Origin: Holophagales bacterium
GTDB lineage: Bacteria > Acidobacteriota > Thermoanaerobaculia > Multivoradales > Multivoraceae
Assembly: GCA_009837885.1 (NCBI GenBank)
Contig: VXSP01000016.1
Span: 1 to 64,000, forward strand
DNA: 64,000 nucleotides
Direction: 5' to 3'
Position numbers and translations under genes: made by a program. Below, one piece after another: positions 13,276 through 23,038 of this stretch; within the stretch, counting starts at the first letter, position 1, and each line of letters opens with the position of its first letter. The notes beneath the pieces are model-generated. The model was not told the origin of the DNA. It saw only the letters and a list, made by a program, of their open reading frames with translations, and did not search any database.

Positions 13276-15851
13276 TACCAGCGGTAGTTGAGGCGGGCGT
13301 AGTAGTACCCGCCACTCAACCCCCACGGCGTCACCGGGCTGTACCGCGAACCCAGCACTTCGGCGAGCGGCGTCGGAGCCGACGCAAGGACATCGAACAT
13401 GTTCTGGGCGCCGATGGAAACCGTCGTGTCCGCGGCGATCGGGATCGTGGCCTCGAAATCGAAGATGAAGGCCGCGTCCTGCACCGGCGGCGCGGCGTCC
13501 ACCCACAGGCGCGTGTAGTAGTAGTCGATCCAGGAGCCGTAGTAGCTGAGCCGTCCCAGCAGGCCGACCGGCCCCATCTGCTGGCCGACCGCGACGTTCC
13601 AGCGCAGGCGCGGCACGCCGCGCTCGATGGAGACGATGTCGGCAGGGCTCAGCAGGTCGGAGTCCTTCGTGACCTCGGTATCCGTGTAGTTCAGGCCGAA
13701 GCTGAACTCGGTGTCGCCGTCGAAGGCGACCGGAATCCAGGTCGAGACGAGGTCGATGCCCTGAGTCCGGGTCGAGAAGTCGTTGATGAAGAAGCGGAAG
13801 AAGGACAGGTTCCGCGCGGAGGTGATGCCCTGCGAGAGCAGCAGCTCGCGCTCGTCCTCGGTCAGCGTGATGACCTGCGACAGCGACAGTCGGTCGTCGA
13901 TGTCGACGTTGAACAGGTCGGCGGTCAGCGTGAACGGTCCGTTGTCGATCACCAGGCCGGCGGTCGCGTGGATCGACTCCTCGGGCTCGAGCGGCTTGCC
14001 TCCCCGCAGCTCCGCCGCGATGAAGGTGGACGGCACGGTGGCGCTGTCGACGAGTTCCAGGGTCACCGGATCGATCGTCGTCTGCACGTTGAGCGCGTTC
14101 TGCTGCCCCGGCGTCGGCGCACGGAAGCCGGTGCTGACGCCGCCGCGGATCGCCGCGGTCTCGCTCAGCTCGCGGCGGAACGACAGCTTGCCGTTCGTCG
14201 TGTTGCCGAAGACGTCGTAGTCCTCGACCCGGAGCGCTGCGCCAAGACCCCAGCGGTCGTCCGCGCCGTGCCACTCGACGTCGCCGTAAACGGCGACGTT
14301 CTCGCGGCTCCACGTCCCGGCCGTATAGTCGGGAAAACCGGGGAAGCCGTTCGAGGCGGGAATGAACCCCTGCGCCGCGTACGGGCCGACCTCCCAGGAC
14401 GGCCTCCCGCCGGCGCCGACGGTAAAGCTCTCGTCGCGCCACTCGGCGCCGGCGGCGACGCTGAGGCGGTGGGACACGGAGTAGGAGATGTCGAAGTTCA
14501 GGTTGACGTCTTCCTGTTCGTAGAGGCCGGGGTCGAAGTCGCGCGGCGTGTCCGGGCCGAGCGACGCGTTCACGGTGTTCATGAAGAAGAAGTCGGACTC
14601 GTGCGAGCCAAGGCTGGCGGAGAGGTCCCAGGTGAAGCCGTTGTCGAGTGACCGGCGGAAGCCCGCGACGATCGCACCGTCCGTGATCCAGCCGCCGAAC
14701 TGCGGGGTGAAGCCGCCCGGAGCGATCTCCTGGAAGGAGAAGCAGTTCGGATCGGCGAAGACCTGGGCAAGGGCGTCCGCGTCGGGCACGTTGTTCGTCA
14801 CCGTGACCACGGGGCAGTTCGCCGAGCCCATGCCGTTGGCGCGCAGGACGTCGCCGATCAGCAGCGTCTCGCCGCCGTCGAGGCTGTAGATGCTCTGCCG
14901 CGAGTTCGGATTCCGGAAGAAGAAGCCCTCGGTCATCTTCTTCTCGGCGTAGTTGGCGAAGCCGTAGAACTCCAGGCCGCCGCCGGAGCGGTGGCCGATG
15001 TTGGCGAACAGCTTCACATCGTCCTCTACCTTCGGATTGCCCCAGATCTGCACCGGCTGCAGGACGTCGTGGTTGCCGGCGGCGATCAGCGCGGCGGCAT
15101 CCTGGCGCTGGACGCTGCGGCTCGTCGGATCGGCGCCGCCGACCTCGAAGCTCAGGTTGGCGAAACCGTTCGCGCCCATCGGCAGGCCGAAGTTGCCGGC
15201 GACGCCGTAGCCCGCGCCGTCGCCGGCGAGGTAGCTGCCCCGGTTCAGCTCGATCGAGCCGCCCGAGGCGTCGTCCTTGAGCAGAAAGTTGATGACGCCG
15301 GCGATCGCGTCCGAGCCGTACTGGGCCGACGCGCCGTCGCGCAGCACCTCCACCCTTTGCAGGGCGATCGCCGGGATCGTCGAGATGTCGGGTCCCTGGG
15401 CCCCGTCCGTCACCCCGCCGAACCAGGCGACGACCGACGACCGGTGGCGCCGCTTGCCGTTGACCAGGATCAGCGTGTGGTCGTGCGCGAGGTTCCGCAG
15501 GCTGGCCGGCCGCACCAGGGTCGCCGCGTCGCTGATCGGATGGGTCGCGACGTTGAAGGACGGAATCAGGTTCCGCAACTGGTAGTCGAGCGTCGTCGCG
15601 CCCTGGCGGGTGATGTCCTCGACCGGGATCGCGTCGATGGGCACCTGGGACTCGGTCACCGAACGGGCGTGCGCGCGGCTGCCGAGGACGACGATCTGTT
15701 CGTCGAAGTGAGCGTGCTCTTCGGCCTCCTCAGCGGCCTCGGCCTCGTGATCGTGGTCCTCTTCCTGGGCCGCTCCGGCGGCCGGCAGGAGCAGGATGAT
15801 GGCGGTGGCCGCGGCAGCGGCCGGGAACAGGTGTCTCGTCGTCCAGGTCAT
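13275..15851 (-). CDS. TonB-dependent receptor with His/acid-rich N-terminus
   Basis: 858-residue outer-membrane receptor. Start MTWTTRHLF, a signal peptide (IILLLPAAGAAQ), then an unusual stretch rich in His, Asp and Glu (EDHDHEAEAAEEAEEHAH, residues about 30-50). The TonB-box-like EQIVVLGSR, plug (LRNLIPSFN, VLVNGKRRHRS-like, VEVLRDGASAQYGSDAIAGVINF) and barrel ending RLNYRW follow. The histidine-rich segment suggests metal or metal-complex uptake, but this is inference. It lies 65 nt downstream of the beta-propeller gene on the same strand. A longer upstream frame is a shadow of that gene. Confidence 0.92.
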   Translation of the reverse strand: MTWTTRHLFPAAAAATAIILLLPAAGAAQEEDHDHEAEAAEEAEEHAHFDEQIVVLGSRAHARSVTESQVPIDAIPVEDITRQGATTLDYQLRNLIPSFNVATHPISDAATLVRPASLRNLAHDHTLILVNGKRRHRSSVVAWFGGVTDGAQGPDISTIPAIALQRVEVLRDGASAQYGSDAIAGVINFLLKDDASGGSIELNRGSYLAGDGAGYGVAGNFGLPMGANGFANLSFEVGGADPTSRSVQRQDAAALIAAGNHDVLQPVQIWGNPKVEDDVKLFANIGHRSGGGLEFYGFANYAEKKMTEGFFFRNPNSRQSIYSLDGGETLLIGDVLRANGMGSANCPVVTVTNNVPDADALAQVFADPNCFSFQEIAPGGFTPQFGGWITDGAIVAGFRRSLDNGFTWDLSASLGSHESDFFFMNTVNASLGPDTPRDFDPGLYEQEDVNLNFDISYSVSHRLSVAAGAEWRDESFTVGAGGRPSWEVGPYAAQGFIPASNGFPGFPDYTAGTWSRENVAVYGDVEWHGADDRWGLGAALRVEDYDVFGNTTNGKLSFRRELSETAAIRGGVSTGFRAPTPGQQNALNVQTTIDPVTLELVDSATVPSTFIAAELRGGKPLEPEESIHATAGLVIDNGPFTLTADLFNVDIDDRLSLSQVITLTEDERELLLSQGITSARNLSFFRFFINDFSTRTQGIDLVSTWIPVAFDGDTEFSFGLNYTDTEVTKDSDLLSPADIVSIERGVPRLRWNVAVGQQMGPVGLLGRLSYYGSWIDYYYTRLWVDAAPPVQDAAFIFDFEATIPIAADTTVSIGAQNMFDVLASAPTPLAEVLGSRYSPVTPWGLSGGYYYARLNYRW

Positions 15852-15916
15852 GGTTGCGGGCCGATTATAGGGAGCCGCGGCCACCCGACAAGGTTCGCCG
15901 GGTTCCCACGTTCCCG

Positions 15917-17266
15917 CTAGCCCGAGATCCGGTACAGATGTCCTTCGGAGCGCAGGATGATCGCGCCATCGACGACGGCGGGCGACGCGGTGAGACTCTC
16001 GTCGAACTCGTTCCCCGCCAGAACCTCGAACTCCCGCGACGCCGAGATCACCGACACCGTGCCGTCGCGGCTCGTGAGGTAGATCCGGCCCTCGGCGGCC
16101 ACGGGCGAGGCCCAGTGGTCGCCTCCGGAGGGGAGGCGTGCCCGCCACACACGCTCCCCCGTCGTCGCGTCCAGAGCCGTCACCACGCCGCCCGTGTCGG
16201 AGACCATGTAGAGCAGGTCGTCCACAATGATCGGCGAGGGGATCTCCGGACTGCCGCGCGACTCGCTCCAGGCGATGTGTGTGTCCGTGACATCGCCGGA
16301 ACCGCCGGGGTCCACCGCCACGAGTAGTCGGGAGACCCCCTGGGTGAAGTAGACGAGGCCATGCGCGTACACGGGCCGACAGGCCAGGTTCCATCCCCAG
16401 CCCTCGTGGACCACGCGCCACAGTTCGTCGCCGGTTTCGGGGTCGTAGGCGAACGTGACCTCCGAGGCCGGGCTGATGAGCTGCCGCTGGCCTTCGTGTT
16501 CGATCAGCGTCGAGGTGGCGTACGCCTTGCGGTTGTCGTTCGGCTTCGCGGCCAGCACGCTCTCGATATCCGTGATCCCCTTCGCGCGGAGCTTCTCCCC
16601 GAAATCGGTCGCGACCTCGCGGTTCCGGAGCCAGAGGGTCTCGCCGGTGCGCGTGTCGAGTGCCGCGGCGAACTGGCGGTCCACACCGTCGTAGGCGAGG
16701 AACAGCGAGTCGCCCGAGAGCACGGGCGACGAGGCCGGCCGCACCCGGTGGTCGGTGTTCAAGTCCCGCCTCTCCCACAACTTCTCGCCGGTCCGCGTGT
16801 CGAGCGCCGCCGTGCCGTAGCTGCCGAAGTGGACATAGATGCGGCCTTCCTCGATCACCGGCGTCGGCGTCGCGTGGGTGTTGTGGCCGTCCCAGGCGAC
16901 CTGGGGGTTGGCGACGTCGAAGACCTTGATGTCGTGCACGATCTCTCCGCTCTCCAGGTCGACCGCGACCGCGAACAACTCGGTGCCGTCCTCGCGAGCG
17001 GTCGTCACCCAGACCTGCTCGCCCCAAACCACTGGAGAGGACCAGCCCTCGTCGTGGATGGGCGTCTTCCAGCGCACGAGCTGGCCTTCACCGAAGACGA
17101 TCGGCACGTCGGTCGCGGGGGTGCGGCCGTCGCCGGTGGGACCCCGGAACTGGTTCCACTGGCGCGCGGGGTCGGGCGAGGGCGGCGCAACAGATTGCCC
17201 GAACGTGGTGGCGCCTGCGCCGACGACGGTGACTGCGGCGATCAGGATCGAGGGTGCGGCTTTCAT
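15917..17266 (-). CDS. exported PQQ-like beta-propeller protein
   Basis: 449 residues with a signal peptide (ILIAAVTVVGAGATTFGQ). The mature part starts WNQFRGPTGDGRTP and has repeated propeller blades with the Trp-docking pattern: ALDTRTGEKLWE, ALDTRTGETLWLR, YDPETGDELWRV, LDATTGERVWRA. It is like BamB/PQQ-type WD40-like proteins but has no cytochrome or dehydrogenase active-site motif. The same family occurs again at 49468-50982 in this window. It sits between the yej-type importer and a TonB receptor, all on the minus strand with short gaps. Probably a periplasmic binding or scaffold protein. Confidence 0.85.
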   Translation of the reverse strand: MKAAPSILIAAVTVVGAGATTFGQSVAPPSPDPARQWNQFRGPTGDGRTPATDVPIVFGEGQLVRWKTPIHDEGWSSPVVWGEQVWVTTAREDGTELFAVAVDLESGEIVHDIKVFDVANPQVAWDGHNTHATPTPVIEEGRIYVHFGSYGTAALDTRTGEKLWERRDLNTDHRVRPASSPVLSGDSLFLAYDGVDRQFAAALDTRTGETLWLRNREVATDFGEKLRAKGITDIESVLAAKPNDNRKAYATSTLIEHEGQRQLISPASEVTFAYDPETGDELWRVVHEGWGWNLACRPVYAHGLVYFTQGVSRLLVAVDPGGSGDVTDTHIAWSESRGSPEIPSPIIVDDLLYMVSDTGGVVTALDATTGERVWRARLPSGGDHWASPVAAEGRIYLTSRDGTVSVISASREFEVLAGNEFDESLTASPAVVDGAIILRSEGHLYRISG

Positions 17267-17299
17267 CCTAGGGTGGTTCCATCAAGGTAGGTGGCTCCA

Positions 17300-18874
17300 T
17301 CAAAGCGCTGCGTTCATGAGGGCACGCGTGTAGGACTCGCGCGGCGCTTCGAACAGTTCGTCGGCCGGCCCCTGCTCGACGATGCGGCCGTCCTTCATCA
17401 CGGCGATCTCGTCGCACAGCGCGCGCACGACCTTCAGGTCGTGGCTGATGAAGAGGTAGGTCAGGCCGTGGCGCTGCTGGAGGTCGAGCAGCAGCTCCAC
17501 GATCTGCGCCTGGACCGTCATGTCGAGCGAGGAGGTCGGCTCGTCCAGAACGACGAAGCGGGGGCGGAGGATCATCGCGCGGGCCACCGCGATCCGCTGG
17601 CGCTGGCCGCCGGAGAACTCGTGCGGGTAGCGGCGCGCGATCTCCGGGTCGAGGCCGACTTCGGTCAGGACTTCGGCGACCCGGTCGCGGCGTTCGCCCG
17701 CGCTCATGGCCGGTTCGTGGATGACCAGACCCTCGGAGACGATCTCCTCAACGGTCAGGCGCGGCGACAGGCTGCCGTACGGGTCCTGGAAGACGATCTG
17801 CATCGACCTCCGCAGCGGCTTGAGCTGCCTGAAGCCCAGACCGTCGATCGCGCGGCCGTCGAAGACGATCTCGCCGCGGCTCCTGAGCAGGCGGACGATC
17901 GCCATCGCCAGGGTCGTCTTGCCGCTGCCCGATTCGCCGACGACGCCGAGGCTGTGGCCCTGGCGGACGCGGAGCGACACCTCGTCGACGGCGACGAGCG
18001 AGCGCTTCCGCGGCCAGCCTCGCAGCGGGAACTCAACGGTCACGCCATTCGTCTCGACCAGCGGCGGCGCTTCGTCTTCCGGGATCGGGCAGGTGCTGCG
18101 CGGCTCGGCGTCGATCAGCTTGCGCGTGTAGGGATGCGCCGGCCGCGCGAAGACCTCGGCCGTCTCGCCTTCCTCGACGACGTGCCCCTGCTCCATGACG
18201 TAGACGCGGTCGGCCATCGCGCGGACGATCCCGAGATCGTGGGTGATCAGTAGCAGCGCCATGCCGAGCCGCTCCTGCAGCTCCTTGATCAGCGCGAGGA
18301 TTTGGGCCTGGACGGTGACGTCGAGCGCGGTCGTCGGCTCGTCGGCGATCAGCAGGTCCGGCTCGTTGGCGATCGCCATCGCGATCATCACCCGCTGGCG
18401 CTGGCCGCCGGAGAGCTGGTGCGGGTAGGAGTCGAGCCGCTCGCGCGCCTCCTGGAGGCCCACGAGTTCGAGCAGTTCCACGGTCCGCTCCCGGGCGGCG
18501 GATCCGCTCAGGCCGCCATGCAGCGCCAGCACCTCCTCGACCTGCTTCCTGATCGTGTGGAGCGGATTCAGCGAGGTCATCGGCTCCTGGAAGACCATCG
18601 AGATCCGGCTGCCGCGGATGTCGCGCATCTCGTGCTCGCCCGCGCCGACGACCTCGTTTCCCTCGATGCGGATCGAGCCGCTCGGGTGCGACGCCCGCGG
18701 GTACGACAGCAACTGGAGGATCGAGAGCGCGGTGACCGACTTGCCCGAGCCGGACTCACCGACCAGGGCGACGGACTCGCCGCGGTCGAGCCGCAGGTCC
18801 AGCCCGTGGACCACCCGAACGCCGTCGAAGGCGACGGCGAGGTCGGCGATCTCGAGAAACGGAGGTGCCGTCAC
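17300..18874 (-). CDS. yejF: ABC transporter ATP-binding protein, two ATPase domains (YejF-like)
   Basis: 524 residues containing two complete ABC domains. Domain 1 has Walker A GESGSGKS, signature LSGGQRQRV and Walker [13 protein letters not shown]. Domain 2 has [17 protein letters not shown] and [12 protein letters not shown]. Both end with oligopeptide-transporter tails ([19 protein letters not shown]). The double-ATPase arrangement and neighbours match YejF of the YejABEF peptide/microcin C-type importer. The GTG start at 18874 overlaps the permease stop (GTGA). It is the last gene of the operon. Confidence 0.92.
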   Translation of the reverse strand: MTAPPFLEIADLAVAFDGVRVVHGLDLRLDRGESVALVGESGSGKSVTALSILQLLSYPRASHPSGSIRIEGNEVVGAGEHEMRDIRGSRISMVFQEPMTSLNPLHTIRKQVEEVLALHGGLSGSAARERTVELLELVGLQEARERLDSYPHQLSGGQRQRVMIAMAIANEPDLLIADEPTTALDVTVQAQILALIKELQERLGMALLLITHDLGIVRAMADRVYVMEQGHVVEEGETAEVFARPAHPYTRKLIDAEPRSTCPIPEDEAPPLVETNGVTVEFPLRGWPRKRSLVAVDEVSLRVRQGHSLGVVGESGSGKTTLAMAIVRLLRSRGEIVFDGRAIDGLGFRQLKPLRRSMQIVFQDPYGSLSPRLTVEEIVSEGLVIHEPAMSAGERRDRVAEVLTEVGLDPEIARRYPHEFSGGQRQRIAVARAMILRPRFVVLDEPTSSLDMTVQAQIVELLLDLQQRHGLTYLFISHDLKVVRALCDEIAVMKDGRIVEQGPADELFEAPRESYTRALMNAAL

Positions 18875-19989
18875 GACTGCATCCCCGTGCGGCGCGGGTC
18901 GAAGGCGTCGCGCAGCGCTTCGCCGATGAAGATGACCAGCGTCAGCAGCGTCGCCAGCGTGAAGAAGGACATGACGCCCAGCCACGGGGCGTGCAGGTTG
19001 GCGCGGCCCTGGGCGAGCAGCCGGCCGAGCGAAGGCGCGTCGGCGGGCAGGCCGAAGCCGAGGAAGTCGAGCGACGTGAGCAGCGTGATCGAGCCGGTCA
19101 GGATGAAGGGCAGGAAGGTGAAGGTCGCGACCATCGCGTTGGGCAGGACATGCCGTCGGACGATCCGCCGGTCCCCGGCTCCCAGGGCCCGCGCGGCCGT
19201 CACGTACTGGAAGTTGCGTGCCCGGAGCACCTCGGCGCGGACGACGCCCACCAGCGCCATCCAACTGAACGCGACCAGGATCCCGAGCAGCCAGAAGACG
19301 TTCGACTCGACGATGCTGGAGAGGATGATCAGCACGAAGAGGATCGGCAGCCCGGCCCAGATCTCGATCAGTCGCTGGCCGAACAGATCGACTTTGCCCC
19401 CCAGGTAGCCCTGGACGGCTCCCGCGAGCACGCCGATGATCGAGCTCAGGGCCGTCAGCACCAGGCCAAACAGGAAGGACAGCCGGATGCCGTAGATGAG
19501 CCCCGCGAGCACGTCCTTGCCGACATCGTCGGTGCCCAGCCAGTGCCGGGCCGACGGCGGGTAGGGCGCCGGCCCCGGAAGCTCGTAGTCGATCGTGTCG
19601 TGCGCGTAGGGGATCGGCGGCCAGATCATCCATCCCCCGCTGTCACGCACAAGGTCCTTGACGAACGCTTCCCGATAGTCGGCCTCCGTCTCGAACACGC
19701 CGCCGAACTCGGTCTCCGCGTACGCAGCGAAGATCGGCAGGTAGAAGCGGCCCTCGTGGCGAACGACGAGGGGCTTGTCGTTGGCCAGGAACTCGGCGAA
19801 GAGCGTGGCGCCGAAGATGACGAGGAAGATCCGCAGCGACCAGTAGCCCCGCCGGTTGGCCTTGAAGGCGGCCCATCTCCTGCGCCCCAGGCTCGGAAGC
19901 GCCGCCGACACTGGGTGCGCCGGCGTCCCCGCCGGCATCCGGCGCGAAGCGCCGGCTTCCGGAAGTTCCGCCGCTTCCGAACTACTCAT
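18871..19989 (-). CDS. yejE: ABC oligopeptide transporter permease (YejE-like) with repeat-derived N-tail
   Basis: 372-residue inner-membrane permease of the Dpp/Opp type. The early FKANRRGYWSLRIFLVIF is followed by a large periplasmic loop (ETEADYREAFVKDL, HWLGTDDVGKDVLAG) and the EAA-type loop RARNFQYVTAARALGAGD. Residues about 10-27 (PEAGASRRMPAGTPAHPV) are encoded by repeat R7 read in reverse, lengthening the cytoplasmic N-tail before the first membrane segment. The ATG overlaps the yejB-like stop (ATGA). It forms the membrane channel with YejB. Confidence 0.92.
   Translation of the reverse strand: MSSSEAAELPEAGASRRMPAGTPAHPVSAALPSLGRRRWAAFKANRRGYWSLRIFLVIFGATLFAEFLANDKPLVVRHEGRFYLPIFAAYAETEFGGVFETEADYREAFVKDLVRDSGGWMIWPPIPYAHDTIDYELPGPAPYPPSARHWLGTDDVGKDVLAGLIYGIRLSFLFGLVLTALSSIIGVLAGAVQGYLGGKVDLFGQRLIEIWAGLPILFVLIILSSIVESNVFWLLGILVAFSWMALVGVVRAEVLRARNFQYVTAARALGAGDRRIVRRHVLPNAMVATFTFLPFILTGSITLLTSLDFLGFGLPADAPSLGRLLAQGRANLHAPWLGVMSFFTLATLLTLVIFIGEALRDAFDPRRTGMQS
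19909..19962 (+). repeat. dispersed hairpin repeat R7
   Basis: A near-consensus unit on the plus strand: head CACTGGGTGCGC, hairpin 1 GCCGGCGTCCCCGCCGGC, hairpin 2 CCGGCGCGAAGCGCCGG, then CTTCCGG. It lies inside the 5' end of the yejE-like gene, in the opposite orientation to transcription. Confidence 0.9.
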
Positions 19990-21062
19990 ACGTCCCGGGT
20001 CTCGAAGTCGATCCGCGGATCGGTCAGCGTGTAGGTGATGTCGGTCAGGAGCTGCAGCACCAGCGCCAGCAGGGTCGAGATGTACAGGGTGCCGAAGATG
20101 ATCGGGTAGTCCCGAGTGACGATCGCCTCGAAGCCGAGCAGGCCCAGCCCGTCGAGCGAGAAGATGATCTCGGCCAGCAGCACGCCGGTGAACAGCGCGC
20201 CGACCAGAGCCCGCGGGAAGCCGGCGATGATGATCAGCATCGCGTTGCGGAACACGTGACCGTAGAGCACGCGGCGCGTCTTCAGGCCCTTGGCCTTGGC
20301 GGTCAGCACGTACTGCTTGTTGATCTCGTCGAGAAACGAGTTCTTGGTCAGCATCGTGAGCGTGGCGAAGCTGCCGGCCACCAGCGCCGTGATCGGCAAG
20401 ACCAGGTGCCACAGGTAGTCCTTCACCTGGGCCCAGAGACCCAGGTCGCCGAAGTCGTCGGACACCAGACCGCGCAGCGGGAAGTACTCGATCATTCCGC
20501 CGCGCGCGAACAGGACGATCAGCAGGACGGCGAGGATGAAGGCCGGGATCGCGTAGCCGACCAGGATGACGACGCTGGTCCAGACGTCGAACGGCGAGCC
20601 GTCCGCGGTCGCCTTGCGGATGCCGAGCGGTATCGACACCGAGTAGACGATGAGCAGGGTCCAGAGGCCCAGCGACATCGACACGGGAAGCCGATCCAGA
20701 ACGAGGTCGATGACCGGGACGTCCTGGTAGAAGCTCTCGCCCAGGTCGAAGCGCAGGTAGTCGCGCAGCATGATGCCGAAGCGGACGTGGGCCGGCTTGT
20801 CGAAGCCGAACTGCCGCTCGAGTTCTTCGATGAGAGCCGGGTCGATGCCGCCGGTGACGGTGAACTCCGTCTCCAGGGTTGCGTCGGCCACGCCGCCGCC
20901 GAGAAGCCCGACGCCGGCGTCGAGGCCGGTGCCCTGGAGCCGGGCGATCGCCTGGTCGACCGGGCCGCCGGGCGCCGCCTGGATGATGACGAAGTTGACC
21001 AGCAGGATGCCGACCAGCGTCGGCACCATGAGGAGGATGCGGCGCAGGACGTAGAGAAGCAC
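19986..21062 (-). CDS. yejB: ABC oligopeptide transporter permease (YejB-like)
   Basis: 358-residue polytopic permease. It starts with the typical MLLYVLRRILLMVPTLVGILLVNFVIIQAAPGG-like segment of DppB-type permeases and carries a YejB-type insertion (GGIDPALIEELERQFGFDKP). A C-terminal EAA-like loop reads YVLTAKAKGLKTRRVLYGH. GTG start, only 3 nt after the stop of the binding-protein gene. Partners: YejE-like permease and YejF-like ATPase. Confidence 0.92.
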   Translation of the reverse strand: MLLYVLRRILLMVPTLVGILLVNFVIIQAAPGGPVDQAIARLQGTGLDAGVGLLGGGVADATLETEFTVTGGIDPALIEELERQFGFDKPAHVRFGIMLRDYLRFDLGESFYQDVPVIDLVLDRLPVSMSLGLWTLLIVYSVSIPLGIRKATADGSPFDVWTSVVILVGYAIPAFILAVLLIVLFARGGMIEYFPLRGLVSDDFGDLGLWAQVKDYLWHLVLPITALVAGSFATLTMLTKNSFLDEINKQYVLTAKAKGLKTRRVLYGHVFRNAMLIIIAGFPRALVGALFTGVLLAEIIFSLDGLGLLGFEAIVTRDYPIIFGTLYISTLLALVLQLLTDITYTLTDPRIDFETRDV

Positions 21063-21065
21063 TCT

Positions 21066-22946
21066 CTACCGGGTCTCGCCCAGCGCCGCGTCGACGCGGG
21101 CGCTCTTCTCCTCGGCGAACCACCAGAGGTGCGGGAAGCCGGTCCAGTTGAGATGCTCATGCCCCAGGGGCGGATGGCCGAAGCGGTCCCAGTAGAGGAG
21201 GTGGCGGCCCTTGGGGGCGCCCTCGGGAATGACGTAGAAGCTCCACAGCAGGACCCGGTCGAGCGCGCGGCCGGCGATGTTCATCTCTTCTTCGGTCTCG
21301 GCCGCGATCACCTTCTCGATCAGGACGTCGACCGCCGGGTTCCTGATCCCCGCGTAGTTCAACAGATTCGGGGGGTCGACGCTCCGGGAGTGCAGGTAGC
21401 TGCGCATGCCTCCCGGCGACGGGATGGGGTGGGTGTAGATCTTCTGCATCGTCATGTCGAAGTCGTACTGGCGCGCACGGTTCGTGAAGATGTTCGACTC
21501 CATCCGGCGGACGGTCGCGTCGATGCCGAGGCGCGTCAGGTTGTCGACGAACGGCACCATCATCCGTTCGTGTTCCCTGAGCATGACCATGATCTCGAAC
21601 CGGAGCGGCTCTCCCGTCGCCTCGTCGACGCGCCTCATGTCGCGGAGGACCCAGCCGGCCTCGTCGAGCAGCTCTCCCGCCCGCAGCAGCGCCTCCCGGT
21701 TGCGGCCGTAGCCGTCGGTTTCGGGAAGGGCGAACTCGTGCGTGAAGACGCGGTCGGGGACGTGCTCCCGCAGCGGCTCGAGCAGCGCCAGTTCCGCCGC
21801 CGACGGCAGGCCGCGCGACGCCATCTCCGAGCCCAGGAAGAACGTCGTGTTCCGCCGCAGCGCGCCGTACTGGAGCGCGCGGTTGCCCCAGTCGAAGTTG
21901 TAGGCCAGGGTCAGCGCCTCGCGTACGCGGATGTCCTGGAACATCGGGCGGCGGGTGTTGAAGACGACCGACCAGTGCATCCCGTAGGTCATCCTCATCC
22001 GGTAGGTCTCCTTGTTGAAGAGCCCCATCCCGACCTCGGGGAAGTCGTAGGCGGTGGCGACCTCACGCTCGTCCTGGTCGCGAAAGTAGTCGACCACGCG
22101 GGCCCTGAGGGCCTGGATGCCGGCCTTCATGTCCCGGAAGTAGAGGACGGAGATGCGGTCGAAGTTGTGGTAGCCGCGCCTGAAGTTGAGGTCCTTCGCC
22201 CAGTAGTCCGGAACGCGCTCGAAGACGAGGCGTCGGCCGGCGTCGACCTCCTTGACGCGATAGGCGCCGTTGCCGAGCGGCCCCTCCAGGCTGGTCGCCG
22301 TGAAGTCGCGGTCCCGCCAGTAGTGCTTCGCCATCGGCAGGAAGGCGGACGCCTCCATCACCGCCCTGCGGCTTCTTCCCTCGGGGCCGAGCAGGAAGCG
22401 GAAGGAGCGCTCCCCGAGACGCTCGATGCCCTCGACGTGCCGCCAGGCCGCCTTGAAGCCGACCGGCCCGTCGACTTTCAGCGTCTCGAACGTCCACACC
22501 ACGTCGTCGACCGTGACCGGCACACCGTCGTGCCATCGCGCCTCGGGCCGCAGGGTGTAGGCCACCCAACTGTAGTCCCCGGCGACCTCGACCGTCTCGC
22601 AGAGCAGGCAGTAGAGGGTCGACAGCTCGTCCTCCGACCCCATCATCAGGCGATCGGAGGTGATCACCGTAACCCGCCAGTTGGCCCAGGCCGGCGTCCG
22701 CCCCATGTCCGCGTAGGGATGGATGTTGTTGAACGTCCCCGGCAGCCAGGTCCGGATCTCGCCGCCTTTCGGGGCGTCGGGGTTGACGTAGTCGAAGTGC
22801 GGCACGTCGGCGGCGTACTTCGGTTCGCCGAAGTAGGCGATCGCGTGCGTCGGGCCTTCCTGGGCCGGGAGAGCCGTGGCAGCGCCCAGGCAGCAGGCCG
22901 CGCCGATGGCCGCTGCCGCGAGCGCATGCGGAGAAGCTGTGTTCAC
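21066..22946 (-). CDS. yejA: periplasmic oligopeptide-binding protein (YejA-like, SBP family 5)
   Basis: 626 residues with a signal peptide (AAAAIGAACCLGAATALPAQ). The mature start AYFGEPKYAADVPHFDYVNP and DAPKGGEIR is diagnostic of YejA-type binding proteins; family-5 features such as YTLRPEARWHDGVPVT follow. It should capture peptides for the downstream YejB/E/F-like complex; in enterobacteria the homologous importer takes up microcin C and muropeptide-type peptides. First gene of the operon, diverging from the aminotransferase gene; the 92-nt gap (22947-23038) must hold both promoters. Confidence 0.92.
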   Translation of the reverse strand: MNTASPHALAAAAIGAACCLGAATALPAQEGPTHAIAYFGEPKYAADVPHFDYVNPDAPKGGEIRTWLPGTFNNIHPYADMGRTPAWANWRVTVITSDRLMMGSEDELSTLYCLLCETVEVAGDYSWVAYTLRPEARWHDGVPVTVDDVVWTFETLKVDGPVGFKAAWRHVEGIERLGERSFRFLLGPEGRSRRAVMEASAFLPMAKHYWRDRDFTATSLEGPLGNGAYRVKEVDAGRRLVFERVPDYWAKDLNFRRGYHNFDRISVLYFRDMKAGIQALRARVVDYFRDQDEREVATAYDFPEVGMGLFNKETYRMRMTYGMHWSVVFNTRRPMFQDIRVREALTLAYNFDWGNRALQYGALRRNTTFFLGSEMASRGLPSAAELALLEPLREHVPDRVFTHEFALPETDGYGRNREALLRAGELLDEAGWVLRDMRRVDEATGEPLRFEIMVMLREHERMMVPFVDNLTRLGIDATVRRMESNIFTNRARQYDFDMTMQKIYTHPIPSPGGMRSYLHSRSVDPPNLLNYAGIRNPAVDVLIEKVIAAETEEEMNIAGRALDRVLLWSFYVIPEGAPKGRHLLYWDRFGHPPLGHEHLNWTGFPHLWWFAEEKSARVDAALGETR

Positions 22947-23038
22947 GGCTCGCCACGATAGCGGAGCCGGGTCTGCAGGCCGGCGGGGCCGCAGTACACT
23001 CGTCGCCCCCGTCGAACCTCGGAAGAGAGGGCTGGAGT

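Noticed and set aside
20256..22961. 901-codon plus-strand open frame opposite the yejA/yejB-like genes
   Set aside because: Antisense shadow; composition is typical of reversed GC3-rich codons and no motif is visible. The same holds for 6776-9580 and 30740-33415.
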